Of a DNA stretch of 12,205 nucleotides, positions 4,918-12,205 are shown one piece after another. This stretch comes from Bacillota bacterium (GTDB lineage Bacteria; Bacillota; Desulfitobacteriia; Desulfitobacteriales; Desulfitobacteriaceae), in NCBI GenBank assembly GCA_021849995.1, contig JAJZSC010000043.1, positions 1 to 12,205 on the forward strand, in the 5' to 3' direction. A program made the translations under genes and the position numbers. Below the pieces are notes generated by a model. That model was given only the letters and a program-made list of their open reading frames with translations, searched no databases and was not told the DNA's origin. Positions within the stretch are counted from its first letter, which is position 1. Every line of letters starts with the position of its first letter.

Positions 4918-5235
4918 ATGAAAATGATTAGAGCTATTGTGAGACCGGAAAGAACAGAAATTATTGCGGCAGCTTTAGCAGAAGCTGGTTTGCCTTCCCT
5001 TACTAAGGCGCATGTCTTTGGACGGGGTAGGACTAAAGGGATTCGAATCGGTGATGTTGTCTATGATGAATTTCCTAAAACATTATTTCTTATGGTAGTT
5101 GAAGATGAAAACGTCGGAAAGGCTATTTCCGTAATTTTAGAAAATGGTAAAACAGGCAACATGGGAGATGGGAAAATCTTTGTGACGGAAGTAGAAGAAG
5201 CATATACCATCAGTACTGGCACAAAGGGGTTGTAA
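4918..5235 (+). CDS. nifI1: Nitrogenase-regulating PII-like protein NifI1
   Basis: A 105-residue PII-family signal protein. In methanogens NifI1 and NifI2 form a complex that binds the MoFe protein and inhibits nitrogenase when 2-oxoglutarate is low, releasing it when 2-oxoglutarate and ATP are high. Visible features are the PII start MKMIRAIVRPERTE, the T-loop (about residues 36-55, GRGRTKGIRIGDVVYDEFP), and the nucleotide-binding B-loop TGNMGDGKIFV (79-89). The T-loop lacks the GlnB sequence around its uridylylated tyrosine, as expected for NifI rather than GlnB. AGGAGA at 4904-4909 precedes the ATG by 8 bases. It is the first nif gene after the leader terminator and is 2 bases from nifI2. 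Gene order nifI1-I2-H-D-K is the Firmicute arrangement; in methanogens nifI genes follow nifH. Confidence 0.93.
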   Translation: MKMIRAIVRPERTEIIAAALAEAGLPSLTKAHVFGRGRTKGIRIGDVVYDEFPKTLFLMVVEDENVGKAISVILENGKTGNMGDGKIFVTEVEEAYTISTGTKGL

Positions 5236-5237
5236 GT

Positions 5238-5621
5238 ATGAAAGAGATTATGGCGTTTATACGGAGACATCAAGTTCCTGCCACCAAAAAGGCGCTTGAA
5301 GATGCTGGGTTTCCGGCGCTTACGATCCAGAGTGTTGAAGGCAGAGGAAAACAATATGGAATCGGCGGCTGGGCGGCGGAAATTGACCCAGCGCTTACAG
5401 CAGTAATGAGTCCAGCCCATGCAATGGAAAGCCGGATCAACTGGATACCAAAACGGATGCTTACTTTAGTCGTTCAAGATGATGAGGTTGAAAAAGCTGT
5501 TACAACCATTATAAAGGCTAATCAAACAGGGCACACCGGGGACGGTAAGATTTTTGTCAATCCACTAAACGATGTTATTAGGGTTCGGACCAACGAATCT
5601 GGGCTGGAAGCCGTTACGTAA
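5238..5621 (+). CDS. nifI2: Nitrogenase-regulating PII-like protein NifI2
   Basis: A 127-residue PII-like partner of NifI1 in reversible post-translational switch-off of nitrogenase. It starts MKEIMAFIRRHQVPATKKAL and has the B-loop TGHTGDGKIFV at 97-107. Its T-loop region (about 35-73) is much longer than in NifI1 and contains GRGKQYGIGGWAAEIDP followed by a segment ending NWIPKRML, which is characteristic of NifI2. AAAGGGG at 5224-5230 inside the end of nifI1 provides the ribosome binding site, and only 2 bases separate the genes, so the pair is coupled. An 85-base AT-rich gap follows before nifH. Confidence 0.93.
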   Translation: MKEIMAFIRRHQVPATKKALEDAGFPALTIQSVEGRGKQYGIGGWAAEIDPALTAVMSPAHAMESRINWIPKRMLTLVVQDDEVEKAVTTIIKANQTGHTGDGKIFVNPLNDVIRVRTNESGLEAVT

Positions 5622-5650
5622 GTTTAAAATTAACTTTACTCTGATCAATC

Positions 5651-5677
5651 TTGGAAAGTAAATGCAAATTAAATAAT
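5651..5677 (+). promoter_or_regulatory. Weak candidate internal promoter ahead of nifH
   Basis: TTGGAA at 5651-5656 and AATAAT at 5672-5677 match 4 and 5 consensus positions, but the spacer is only 15 bases. The gap is very AT-rich, so a chance match is likely. It could boost nifH over the nifI genes; an mRNA processing site is an equally good explanation for extra NifH synthesis. Confidence 0.2.
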
Positions 5678-5706
5678 TAACTAGTTAGAAGAAGGAGAGG
5701 TTTTAG

Positions 5707-6534
5707 ATGAGACAGGTTGCTATATATGGTAAAGGCGGAATTGGAAAATCTACAACTACTCAAAACACAGTTGCAGCCTTGGCGGAAATGGGTAAGAAGG
5801 TGACTATAGTAGGGTGTGACCCTAAAGCAGATTCGACTCGACTAATTCTTCATAGTAAGGCCCAGGCCACTGTTATGGATTTAGCCCGGGAACGTGGTAC
5901 TGTTGAAGATTTGGAGCTTGAGGATGTCCTTTTGGAAGGGTTTGCAGGGATTCGATGCGCCGAGTCAGGCGGACCAGAACCAGGCGTTGGTTGTGCTGGT
6001 CGGGGAGTTATTACAGCGATCAACTTCCTGGAGGAAAACGGTGCGTATACCCCTGAAACAGATTACGTTTTCTACGATGTATTGGGAGATGTCGTGTGCG
6101 GCGGTTTTGCAATGCCGATCCGGGAAAATAAAGCTCAAGAAATCTATATCGTTACCTCTGGTGAGATGATGGCCATGTACGCAGCCAACAATATTGCCAA
6201 AGGTATCTTGAAATATGCCACTACCGGAAGTGTGCGGTTAGGCGGTCTAATCTGCAATAGCCGTAAAGTAGATAAGGAATATGAACTCATCGAGGAACTG
6301 GCTAAACGCTTAAATACCCAGATGATTCACTTTCTCCCAAGAGATAACCAGGTGCAACGTGCAGAGCTAAGGAAAATGACTGTAATTGAGTACAGCCCTG
6401 AGCATCCACAAGCAGATGAATATCGTGCTTTAGGTAGAAAAATAGACCAAAATACTAAGATGTGCATCCCTACCCCGCTTGAGATGGATGAATTAGAAGA
6501 ATTGCTGATGGCCTACGGAATCATGGAAGAATAA
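5707..6534 (+). CDS. nifH: Nitrogenase iron protein NifH
   Basis: The 275-residue Fe protein, a homodimer with one [4Fe-4S] cluster that hydrolyses MgATP and passes electrons one at a time to the MoFe protein; it is also needed for FeMo-cofactor and P-cluster assembly. The P-loop GKGGIGKST is at 8-16. Cluster ligands are Cys96 (GVGCAGRG) and Cys131 (DVVCGGFAMP), with switch motifs VGCDPKADST (35-44) and DVLGDVVCGG (124-133). Arg99 corresponds to the residue ADP-ribosylated by DraT in other bacteria, though no draT is seen here and NifI proteins probably do that job. AGGAGAGG at 5693-5700 precedes the ATG by 6 bases. Length and motifs are those of a molybdenum-system NifH; a 43-base gap leads to nifD. 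Confidence 0.97.
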   Translation: MRQVAIYGKGGIGKSTTTQNTVAALAEMGKKVTIVGCDPKADSTRLILHSKAQATVMDLARERGTVEDLELEDVLLEGFAGIRCAESGGPEPGVGCAGRGVITAINFLEENGAYTPETDYVFYDVLGDVVCGGFAMPIRENKAQEIYIVTSGEMMAMYAANNIAKGILKYATTGSVRLGGLICNSRKVDKEYELIEELAKRLNTQMIHFLPRDNQVQRAELRKMTVIEYSPEHPQADEYRALGRKIDQNTKMCIPTPLEMDELEELLMAYGIMEE

Positions 6535-6577
6535 TCATTTATTTTCAATTTGGTTTTAAGTTGAGGAGGACAGTCCT

Positions 6578-8017
6578 ATGAGTAAGGTTGATTTGCTAAA
6601 GAAAACAGTCGAAGAGGTCCTCAGCGTATACCCTGAAAAAGCCCAGAAAAACCGGAGCAAGCACATTGCAATTAAGGAGGACGGTTGCGCTACCTGTGCC
6701 GTTAAATCCAATGCTAAATCTGTGCCGGGGGTAATGACTGCTCGTGGTTGTGCCTTTGCAGGTTCCAAAGGGGTTGTTTACGGACCGATTAAAGACATGA
6801 TTCACTTATCCCACGGCCCGGTCGGATGTGGATATTACTCCTGGAGCACACGGCGTAATTTAGCCGAAGGAACTATAGGGGTTGACAACTTTGTTCCTTT
6901 CCAATTTACTTCTGACTTTCAAGAAAATGATATTGTCTATGGGGGAGATAAAAAGCTTGAACGTATTTTACGCGAAATAGTAGAACTCTTCCCAAATGCC
7001 AAAGGAATTTCCATCCAATCTGAATGTCCTGTCGGACTAATCGGTGATGATATTGAGAGCGTAGCCAGACGCCTCAGTAAAGAACTGAACCTTCCGGTTG
7101 TTCCTGTTCGTTGTGAGGGTTTTAGAGGAATAAGTCAATCCTTGGGTCACCATATCGCTAATGACAGTATTCGTGACCACCTTCTTGGTAAGGGAAACCA
7201 AAGTGAACCTGGTCCATATGATATCGGCTTGATTGGAGATTACAACATCGGTGGAGATGCTTGGGCAACCAAGAAGCTTTTGGAAGAGATAGGGTTAAAC
7301 GTTAAAAATATCTGGACCGGTGACGCAACTTTAGAAATGATTCAGGGCGGCAATAAAGTTCGACTGAACTTGATCCACTGCTATAGGAGTATGAACTACA
7401 TTGCCGGTCATATGGAGGAAGCCTATGGCGTTCCCTGGATGGAAGTTAACTTCTTCGGACCTACGAAAATTAAAGAGTCCATCATCAAAATAGCTGAACG
7501 CTTTGACCAAACTATTCAGGATAAAGCCCAAAAGGTTATTGAAAAATATGATGCTTTAATGGCCAAGGTTATTGAAACTTACCGTCCGCGCCTGGAAGGT
7601 AAAAAGGTAATGTTGTATGTTGGAGGTCTTCGTCCACGCCATATTGTTGGAGCTTATGAAGATTTGGGTATGGAAGTTATCGGAACTGGTTACGAGTTCG
7701 CTCACAAGGATGATTATGAAAGAACTATGAGTTATATCTCAGAGGGAACACTTATCTATGATGATGTTACTGGTTATGAATTTGAAGAATTCGTCAAACA
7801 CCTGAAGCCTGATTTAATCGGAGCAGGAATCAAGGAAAAGTATGTATTCGAAAAAATGGGCCTGCCTTTCCGTCAAATGCACTCCTGGGATTATTCCGGC
7901 CCCTACCATGGATATGAAGGATTCCCAATCTTTGCCCGTGATATGGATATGGCAATCAATAGCCCTGTTTGGAATTTGATCAAAAAACCCCGCAAAAATA
8001 AGGATGTGATTTTATGA
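6578..8017 (+). CDS. nifD: Nitrogenase MoFe protein alpha chain NifD
   Basis: The 479-residue alpha subunit of the MoFe protein, which holds the FeMo-cofactor where N2 is reduced. P-cluster ligands appear as Cys58 (ARGCAFAGS), Cys84 (GPVGCGYYSW) and Cys150 (SECPVGLIGDD). FeMo-cofactor ligands are Cys268 (LIHCYRSMNYI) and His435 (FRQMHSWDYSGPYHGY). The catalytically important Gln187 and His191 (SQSLGHHIAND) and the valine in GVVYGP equivalent to A. vinelandii Val70 are present. The length is close to that of A. vinelandii NifD, without the roughly 50-residue insertion known from Clostridium pasteurianum. A GGAGGAC site in front of ATG 6578 directs translation. No delta-subunit gene lies before nifK, which together with nifEN argues for a molybdenum rather than V- or Fe-only enzyme. 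The end overlaps nifK by 4 bases (ATGA). Confidence 0.97.
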   Translation: MSKVDLLKKTVEEVLSVYPEKAQKNRSKHIAIKEDGCATCAVKSNAKSVPGVMTARGCAFAGSKGVVYGPIKDMIHLSHGPVGCGYYSWSTRRNLAEGTIGVDNFVPFQFTSDFQENDIVYGGDKKLERILREIVELFPNAKGISIQSECPVGLIGDDIESVARRLSKELNLPVVPVRCEGFRGISQSLGHHIANDSIRDHLLGKGNQSEPGPYDIGLIGDYNIGGDAWATKKLLEEIGLNVKNIWTGDATLEMIQGGNKVRLNLIHCYRSMNYIAGHMEEAYGVPWMEVNFFGPTKIKESIIKIAERFDQTIQDKAQKVIEKYDALMAKVIETYRPRLEGKKVMLYVGGLRPRHIVGAYEDLGMEVIGTGYEFAHKDDYERTMSYISEGTLIYDDVTGYEFEEFVKHLKPDLIGAGIKEKYVFEKMGLPFRQMHSWDYSGPYHGYEGFPIFARDMDMAINSPVWNLIKKPRKNKDVIL

Positions 8018-9429
8018 GTAGTTTAGCACAGGTTGCCGACTGGATTAACACTGAAGAATACCAGCAAAAAAACTTTGAACGTAAAGATTTAGTAATAAAT
8101 CCTGCTAAAGCTTGCCAACCTCTTGGGGCAATGTTATGTGCCTTAGGTATTGAAGGCTGCCTCCCTTTTGTACACGGTTCGCAAGGCTGTGCCGCCTATT
8201 TCCGCAATAACTTATCACGTCATTACCGTGAACCTATTTCTGCGGTGTCGGATTCCATGACCGAAGATGCAGCGGTCTTTGGAGGGCAAAATAACCTAAT
8301 TGAGGGCTTGCAAAATGCTTATACCCTTTATAAACCCAAAATGATGGCAATTTTTACTTCTTGTATGGCTGAAGTAATCGGGGATGATCTAAAAGCTTTT
8401 GTTGATAATGCTCGCTTAAAAGGGTCTATTCCTCAGGATTTCCCGGTTGCGTTAGCTAATACCCCAAGCTTCAAAGGTTCCCATATCACTGGATATGACA
8501 ACATGCTTAAAGGTTTGTTGGAGTCCTTAGCTGCACCACGTCAACATGCACCTCATTCCAAACTTTACGTTGTCCCCGGTTTTGATCCCTATCCAGGTAA
8601 TTTGCGGGAGTACAAACGCCTGCTTCAAAGTTTGGGAGTATCTTTTACCCTGCTTCCTGATTATAGTGATGTGGTTGATTCCCCTAATAATGGTGAGTTT
8701 CAAATATATCCTGGAGGAACTTCCTTTAAGGAAATGAAAGAAGCTCTAAATGCCGCAGGTTACCTGTTCCTTCAATCCTATTCCACCGCAGCAACCAGAA
8801 AATATGTTAAGAATGTTCAAAAGATCCCTACGGAAACAGTGCACATGCCGATCGGCATTAGTGCTACTGATAAATTCCTGGCCAAAATCTCTGAGATGAC
8901 GGGCAAACAAATTCCTGAAGAGATAGAAGCCGAGCGTGGACGGGCAGTTGATTCAGCACTTGATGCCCATCCTTATTTCCACGGCAAAAAATTCGCTTTG
9001 TTTGGCGATCCGGATATTCTTCTGGGTGTTACAAGTTTCTTGCTGGAAATGGGAGGAATTCCGGTTCATATCGTTTCAACAAACGGTAGTACAGCCTTCC
9101 AAAAAGAAATGGAACAAGTGTTAAATTCAAGCCCTTATGGTGAAAAAGCAAGTGTTTATATAGGTAAAGACTTGTGGCACCTTCGCTCACTATTATTAAC
9201 TGATCCAGTTGATATGCTGATTGGGGATTCCCATGGGAAATATGCCGCTCGTGATGCAGGGATTCCTTTGGTACGGATCGGGTTTCCTATTAATGACAGG
9301 GTTAACCTCCACCGTTATCCTATTATCGGTTATCAAGGGGCGATAAACCTGATTAGTATGATTGCTAATACCTTTCTTGATGAAAAAGACCGGTTATCAG
9401 ATGATTCGCATTTTGAACTATTGAGATAG
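8014..9429 (+). CDS. nifK: Nitrogenase MoFe protein beta chain NifK
   Basis: The 471-residue beta subunit of the MoFe protein; two NifD and two NifK make the heterotetramer, with a P-cluster at each alpha-beta interface passing electrons to FeMo-cofactor. P-cluster cysteines are Cys34 (PAKACQPLGA), Cys59 (HGSQGCAAYFRNN) and Cys117 (FTSCMAEVIGDD). HYREPISAVSDSMTEDAAVFGG (70-91) is the usual following segment. The chain is shorter at its N-terminus than the 523-residue A. vinelandii protein, as in C. pasteurianum and other Firmicutes. The ATGA overlap with nifD implies coupled translation and equal dosage. A 99-base gap follows before nifE; it has no clear terminator but contains a G-rich direct repeat of GGCTTGGG (9463-9479). 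Confidence 0.97.
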   Translation: MSSLAQVADWINTEEYQQKNFERKDLVINPAKACQPLGAMLCALGIEGCLPFVHGSQGCAAYFRNNLSRHYREPISAVSDSMTEDAAVFGGQNNLIEGLQNAYTLYKPKMMAIFTSCMAEVIGDDLKAFVDNARLKGSIPQDFPVALANTPSFKGSHITGYDNMLKGLLESLAAPRQHAPHSKLYVVPGFDPYPGNLREYKRLLQSLGVSFTLLPDYSDVVDSPNNGEFQIYPGGTSFKEMKEALNAAGYLFLQSYSTAATRKYVKNVQKIPTETVHMPIGISATDKFLAKISEMTGKQIPEEIEAERGRAVDSALDAHPYFHGKKFALFGDPDILLGVTSFLLEMGGIPVHIVSTNGSTAFQKEMEQVLNSSPYGEKASVYIGKDLWHLRSLLLTDPVDMLIGDSHGKYAARDAGIPLVRIGFPINDRVNLHRYPIIGYQGAINLISMIANTFLDEKDRLSDDSHFELLR

Positions 9430-9528
9430 AATAGTACAGTTGCGCATTGGGTAATTGCATCTGGCTTGGGGGCTTGGGGAGAAGAGGAGAAGTATTTGAG
9501 ACAAGATATTTACAGGGAGGGATGACCA

Positions 9529-10896
9529 ATGTTCGTTAAATTATCGAAACTTGACTTAAATGAATGTTCTCCGGTAACGGACAAAGGTGCGCCTAAGTTA
9601 TGTATGAGGGCCCTACCTGGAGAAGGGGCTGAACGAAGCTGCGCTTTTGATGGCGCACGGGTTGTGCTGATGCCGATTACTGATGTAGTTCATCTGGTTC
9701 ATGGACCAATCGCCTGTGCCGGAAATTCATGGGATAACAGAGGAGCCCGCTCCTCTGGCTCCCAACTTTATCGGCGCGGTTTTACAACCGATATAATGGA
9801 AAATGATGTAATATACGGTGGAGAAGATAAGCTGCGCAAAGCCATTATGGAAATTGCTCAGAAACACCAGCCAAAAGCTATTTTTGTATACAATACGTGT
9901 GTTTCTTCACTTATCGGGGATGATGTAGATAAAATTTGTTCAGAATCAGAGGGGAAACTTTCGATGCCAGTGATTCCTGTCAATGCACCTGGTTTCCTAG
10001 GAGACAAAAATATTGGGAATAGGATAGCCGGTGAGGTCCTGCTTAAACACGTTATTGGTACAGAAAGTCCTGATGCTGAGAAGAATCCTAACAGTATTAA
10101 CTTGATCGGTGAGTATAACATTGCTGGCGACCTCTGGGGGGTTGTTCCAGACCTCAAGAAAATAGGAATTACTGTCCAAGCTGTCATTACAGGGGATGCT
10201 AAGTTTGATGACCTCCGCTCAGCCCATAGAGCAAGTTTAAATGTACTAGTCTGTTCTAAAAGTTTAACCAATCTGGTCCGGCACATGGAGCGACGCTGGC
10301 AGATTCCATATATAGATGCTTCTTTTTACGGCTTAGAAGAAACTTCCAATGCATTGATAAATATTGCCAAGGCTCTAGGTGATCCAGATTTAATCGAAAG
10401 AGCAAAAGAGTATACAAAAAAGCAAACAGCCTCTACGAGGATAAAGATAGCTCATCATAAAGCAAGGCTTGAGGGAAAAACCGCTGTCCTATTTACGGGT
10501 GGGGTTAAAACTTGGTCAATGGTTTCTACTTTAGCCGAACTAGGGATAAATATTCTAGCCGGCGGTACTCAAAATTCTACCCCCGAAGATTTTTTAAAAA
10601 TGAAAGAATTAATGGATCCTACAGCCCAGGTTATTGAGGATACCAGTTCAGCCGGTTTTTTACAGTTAATCAAGGAAAAGAAGCCAGACTTGATTGTCGC
10701 CGGTGGAAAAACCAAGTACCTAGCTCATAAGACACGAACACCATTTGTTGATATCAATCACGGCCGCAAACTCCCTTATGCGGGATATGAAGGGATGATT
10801 ACTTTTGCAGACTCCGTTTCCCGCACGGTATTTAGTCCTGTCTGGACCCACTTGAAACAGGACTTTCCTCCAGAGGAGGTTGGTTGTGATGAATAA
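9529..10896 (+). CDS. nifE: FeMo-cofactor assembly scaffold NifE
   Basis: NifE, 455 residues, is a NifD paralogue that pairs with NifN to form the scaffold on which the NifB-derived cluster is matured into FeMo-cofactor before transfer to NifDK. Conserved cluster-binding cysteines are at 38 (ERSCAFDGARVV), 63 (HGPIACAGNSWDNRG) and 124 (YNTCVSSLIGDDV). LIGEYNIAGDLWG and the VCSKSLTNLVRHME stretch are typical of NifE. The NifD-style histidine context near the C-terminus is replaced by FVDINHGRKLPYAGYEG, as expected of NifE. AGGGAGG at 9514-9520 is 8 bases before ATG 9529. The last codons overlap nifN by 8 bases, so the scaffold subunits are made together. Length is usual for the family. Confidence 0.96.
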   Translation: MFVKLSKLDLNECSPVTDKGAPKLCMRALPGEGAERSCAFDGARVVLMPITDVVHLVHGPIACAGNSWDNRGARSSGSQLYRRGFTTDIMENDVIYGGEDKLRKAIMEIAQKHQPKAIFVYNTCVSSLIGDDVDKICSESEGKLSMPVIPVNAPGFLGDKNIGNRIAGEVLLKHVIGTESPDAEKNPNSINLIGEYNIAGDLWGVVPDLKKIGITVQAVITGDAKFDDLRSAHRASLNVLVCSKSLTNLVRHMERRWQIPYIDASFYGLEETSNALINIAKALGDPDLIERAKEYTKKQTASTRIKIAHHKARLEGKTAVLFTGGVKTWSMVSTLAELGINILAGGTQNSTPEDFLKMKELMDPTAQVIEDTSSAGFLQLIKEKKPDLIVAGGKTKYLAHKTRTPFVDINHGRKLPYAGYEGMITFADSVSRTVFSPVWTHLKQDFPPEEVGCDE

Positions 10897-12205
10897 GAAA
10901 CGCAGTTATCAGGGAAACCCTCAAAAAAACAGCCCTGCCTTGGGAGCAACCCTGGCATTCCTGGGAATCAATGGGATTCTGGCACTCCTGCACGGCTCAC
11001 AAGGGTGTTCCACCTGGATTCGGCTTCAGTTGTCCCGGCATTTTAAGGAGCCAATTCCTCTTAATTCGACAGCACTGTTAGAGGATACTGCTATCTTCGG
11101 CGGCTGGGAACACCTAAAAAAAGGGATTGCTAAAGCAGCTGATAAATATAACCCTCAAATAATTGGGGTAATGAGTTCGGGATTAACTGAAACTTTTGGG
11201 GATGATATGGCGAGTGCCTTGGAAAGCCTGCGCCAGGAACGGCCAGATTTAAGGGAGTTGCCGGTAGTGCTCGCCAGTACACCTGATTATATCGGTTCCA
11301 TGCAAGAAGGGTATCAACGAACTGTTCTAGCTCTCATTTCCACACTTATCTCATCAGATTCCTTTTCTCTTACAAGGAGTTTTAGTGCTTTCGAATCTGA
11401 CACAATTGCTCAAGAGATCCCTGTTATCGCTGTATTTCCCGGATGTCACCTCAGCCCTGCTGATGTCGATGAATTGAAAGATATCATAAAACTTTTTGGA
11501 TTTCGCCCAATTACGGTTCCTGATCTATCCACTTCCTTAGATGGGCACGCAGAGCTTGAGCCTGCACCTGTAGTTCAAGGGGGAACTGATCTTAGAGAGA
11601 TCTCTTATTTACCTCGCTCTGTGGCAACCTTCTCCTTGGGTTTGAGCATGAAAAAAGCCGGTGAACTCTTAAATAGCAAATATAATATCCCTCATTTTCA
11701 CTTTTCTTCCGCAACCGGTCTTGCAGCCACAGATTCTTTGATTTTAACCTTAGCTAAATTATCCAAAAAAGAAATCCCCTCAAAGCTGCTCCGGCAGAGA
11801 AGTCAACTGTTGGACACCCTGGCTGACTATCATGATCAGTTAGGGGGTAAACGTGTAGCTTTAGCCTTAGAAACAGATTTATTATACTCCTTGGCTACCA
11901 GCTTTGAGGAAGTGGGTGCACAGATTTCTCTTGCTTTAGCAGCATCTCAAGGCGAAATAAAGTGCTTTCCAGATACAATCCCAGTGGAAGTTGGGGATCT
12001 TGAAGAATTGGAAGCAAGAGCTTCGGGCAGCCATTTAATTATTGCCAACTCTAATGGCAGACAGGCTGCTTCTCCCCTAAAACTTCCTCATTTGAGAGCA
12101 GGTCTTCCAGTGTTTGATCAAGCTGGATATCCACAAAAAGTGTGGGTAGGTTACCGAGGAACTCAACAGTTCTTCTTCGATGCTTTAAATACAATGGTGA
12201 GTTAG
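10889..12205 (+). CDS. nifN: FeMo-cofactor assembly scaffold NifN
   Basis: NifN, 438 residues, is the NifK-like partner of NifE. Family features are SPALGATLAFLGINGILALL (15-34), HGSQGC with Cys40, the RHFKEPIPLNSTALLEDTAIFGG segment, and SSGLTETFGDDM in place of the third NifK cysteine region: the NifK-type Cys34 and Cys117 equivalents are Ser or absent, as usual in NifN. The C-terminal half is a second Rossmann-like nitrogenase fold ending YRGTQQFFFDALNTMVS. ATG 10889 is preferred over TTG 10880 because GAGGAGGT at 10873-10880 lies 8 bases upstream of the ATG. It overlaps the nifE stop by 8 bases. The stop TAG is the last three bases of the window, so the gene is complete but its downstream neighbours are not visible. 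Confidence 0.95.
   Translation: MNKKRSYQGNPQKNSPALGATLAFLGINGILALLHGSQGCSTWIRLQLSRHFKEPIPLNSTALLEDTAIFGGWEHLKKGIAKAADKYNPQIIGVMSSGLTETFGDDMASALESLRQERPDLRELPVVLASTPDYIGSMQEGYQRTVLALISTLISSDSFSLTRSFSAFESDTIAQEIPVIAVFPGCHLSPADVDELKDIIKLFGFRPITVPDLSTSLDGHAELEPAPVVQGGTDLREISYLPRSVATFSLGLSMKKAGELLNSKYNIPHFHFSSATGLAATDSLILTLAKLSKKEIPSKLLRQRSQLLDTLADYHDQLGGKRVALALETDLLYSLATSFEEVGAQISLALAASQGEIKCFPDTIPVEVGDLEELEARASGSHLIIANSNGRQAASPLKLPHLRAGLPVFDQAGYPQKVWVGYRGTQQFFFDALNTMVS

Noticed and set aside
6560..6580. Small palindrome AGGA-CAG-TCCT over the nifD ribosome binding site
   Set aside because: Only four base pairs with a three-base loop; too weak to claim regulation.
9496..9525. Mini-ORF starting TTG in the nifK-nifE gap
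   Set aside because: It starts with TTG, has nine codons, and overlaps the nifE ribosome binding site; nothing else supports it.
9858..10286. 142-codon ORF on the - strand inside nifE
   Set aside because: It is antisense to a clear, conserved gene and shows no recognisable domain or start signal, so it is a coding shadow.

Overview
The window is a moderately AT-rich stretch with every convincing gene on the + strand, strong GGAGG-type ribosome binding sites, GTG and ATG starts, and a sigma-A-like promoter. Gene content and order (nifI1-nifI2-nifH-nifD-nifK-nifE-nifN, preceded by a HutP-family gene and a glnQHMP-type transporter) point to an anaerobic Firmicute of the Peptococcaceae/Desulfosporosinus-Desulfitobacterium-Heliobacteria kind. 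This placement rests on gene order and protein character, not on a database search.

Region 1 (1-~850) is the end of an operon for maturation of molybdenum hydroxylases: a partial gene for the XdhC C-terminal Rossmann domain overlaps a small gene for the XdhC/CoxI N-terminal domain. About 300 bases without a sure gene follow. They hold an unrecognised stop-free stretch, a candidate promoter, an inverted repeat and an intrinsic terminator just before the next operon. Region 2 (890-3782) is a polar amino-acid ABC importer in the order glnQ-glnH-glnM-glnP (ATPase, lipoprotein receptor, two permeases).

Region 3 (3783-4917) is the most unusual part. An 8-bp tandem repeat follows glnP. Next come a good sigma-A promoter, a leader with two large GC-rich hairpins that share a 10-bp entry sequence, and a set of 27-bp tandem repeats. 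A HutP-family gene follows. After it lie about 145 bases containing eight NAGTG motifs, a small hairpin with TAG in its loop, and a very strong intrinsic terminator directly upstream of the nif genes. In Bacillus subtilis, HutP binds NAG triplets to overcome a terminator lying between hutP and hutH; here the same arrangement sits between a hutP homologue and nif.

Region 4 (4918-12205) is the nif cluster. Two PII-like proteins (NifI1/NifI2) would switch nitrogenase off when nitrogen is available. NifH is the Fe protein, NifD/NifK the MoFe protein, and NifE/NifN the scaffold on which FeMo-cofactor is built. All cluster- and cofactor-binding residues I looked for are present. The window ends exactly at the nifN stop codon; nifB, nifX, nifV and similar genes are not seen and may lie downstream.

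The working picture is a nitrogen-assimilation island: glutamine/glutamate-type uptake, an RNA-binding amino-acid sensor that may gate nif transcription by antitermination, and PII-type control of the enzyme itself.
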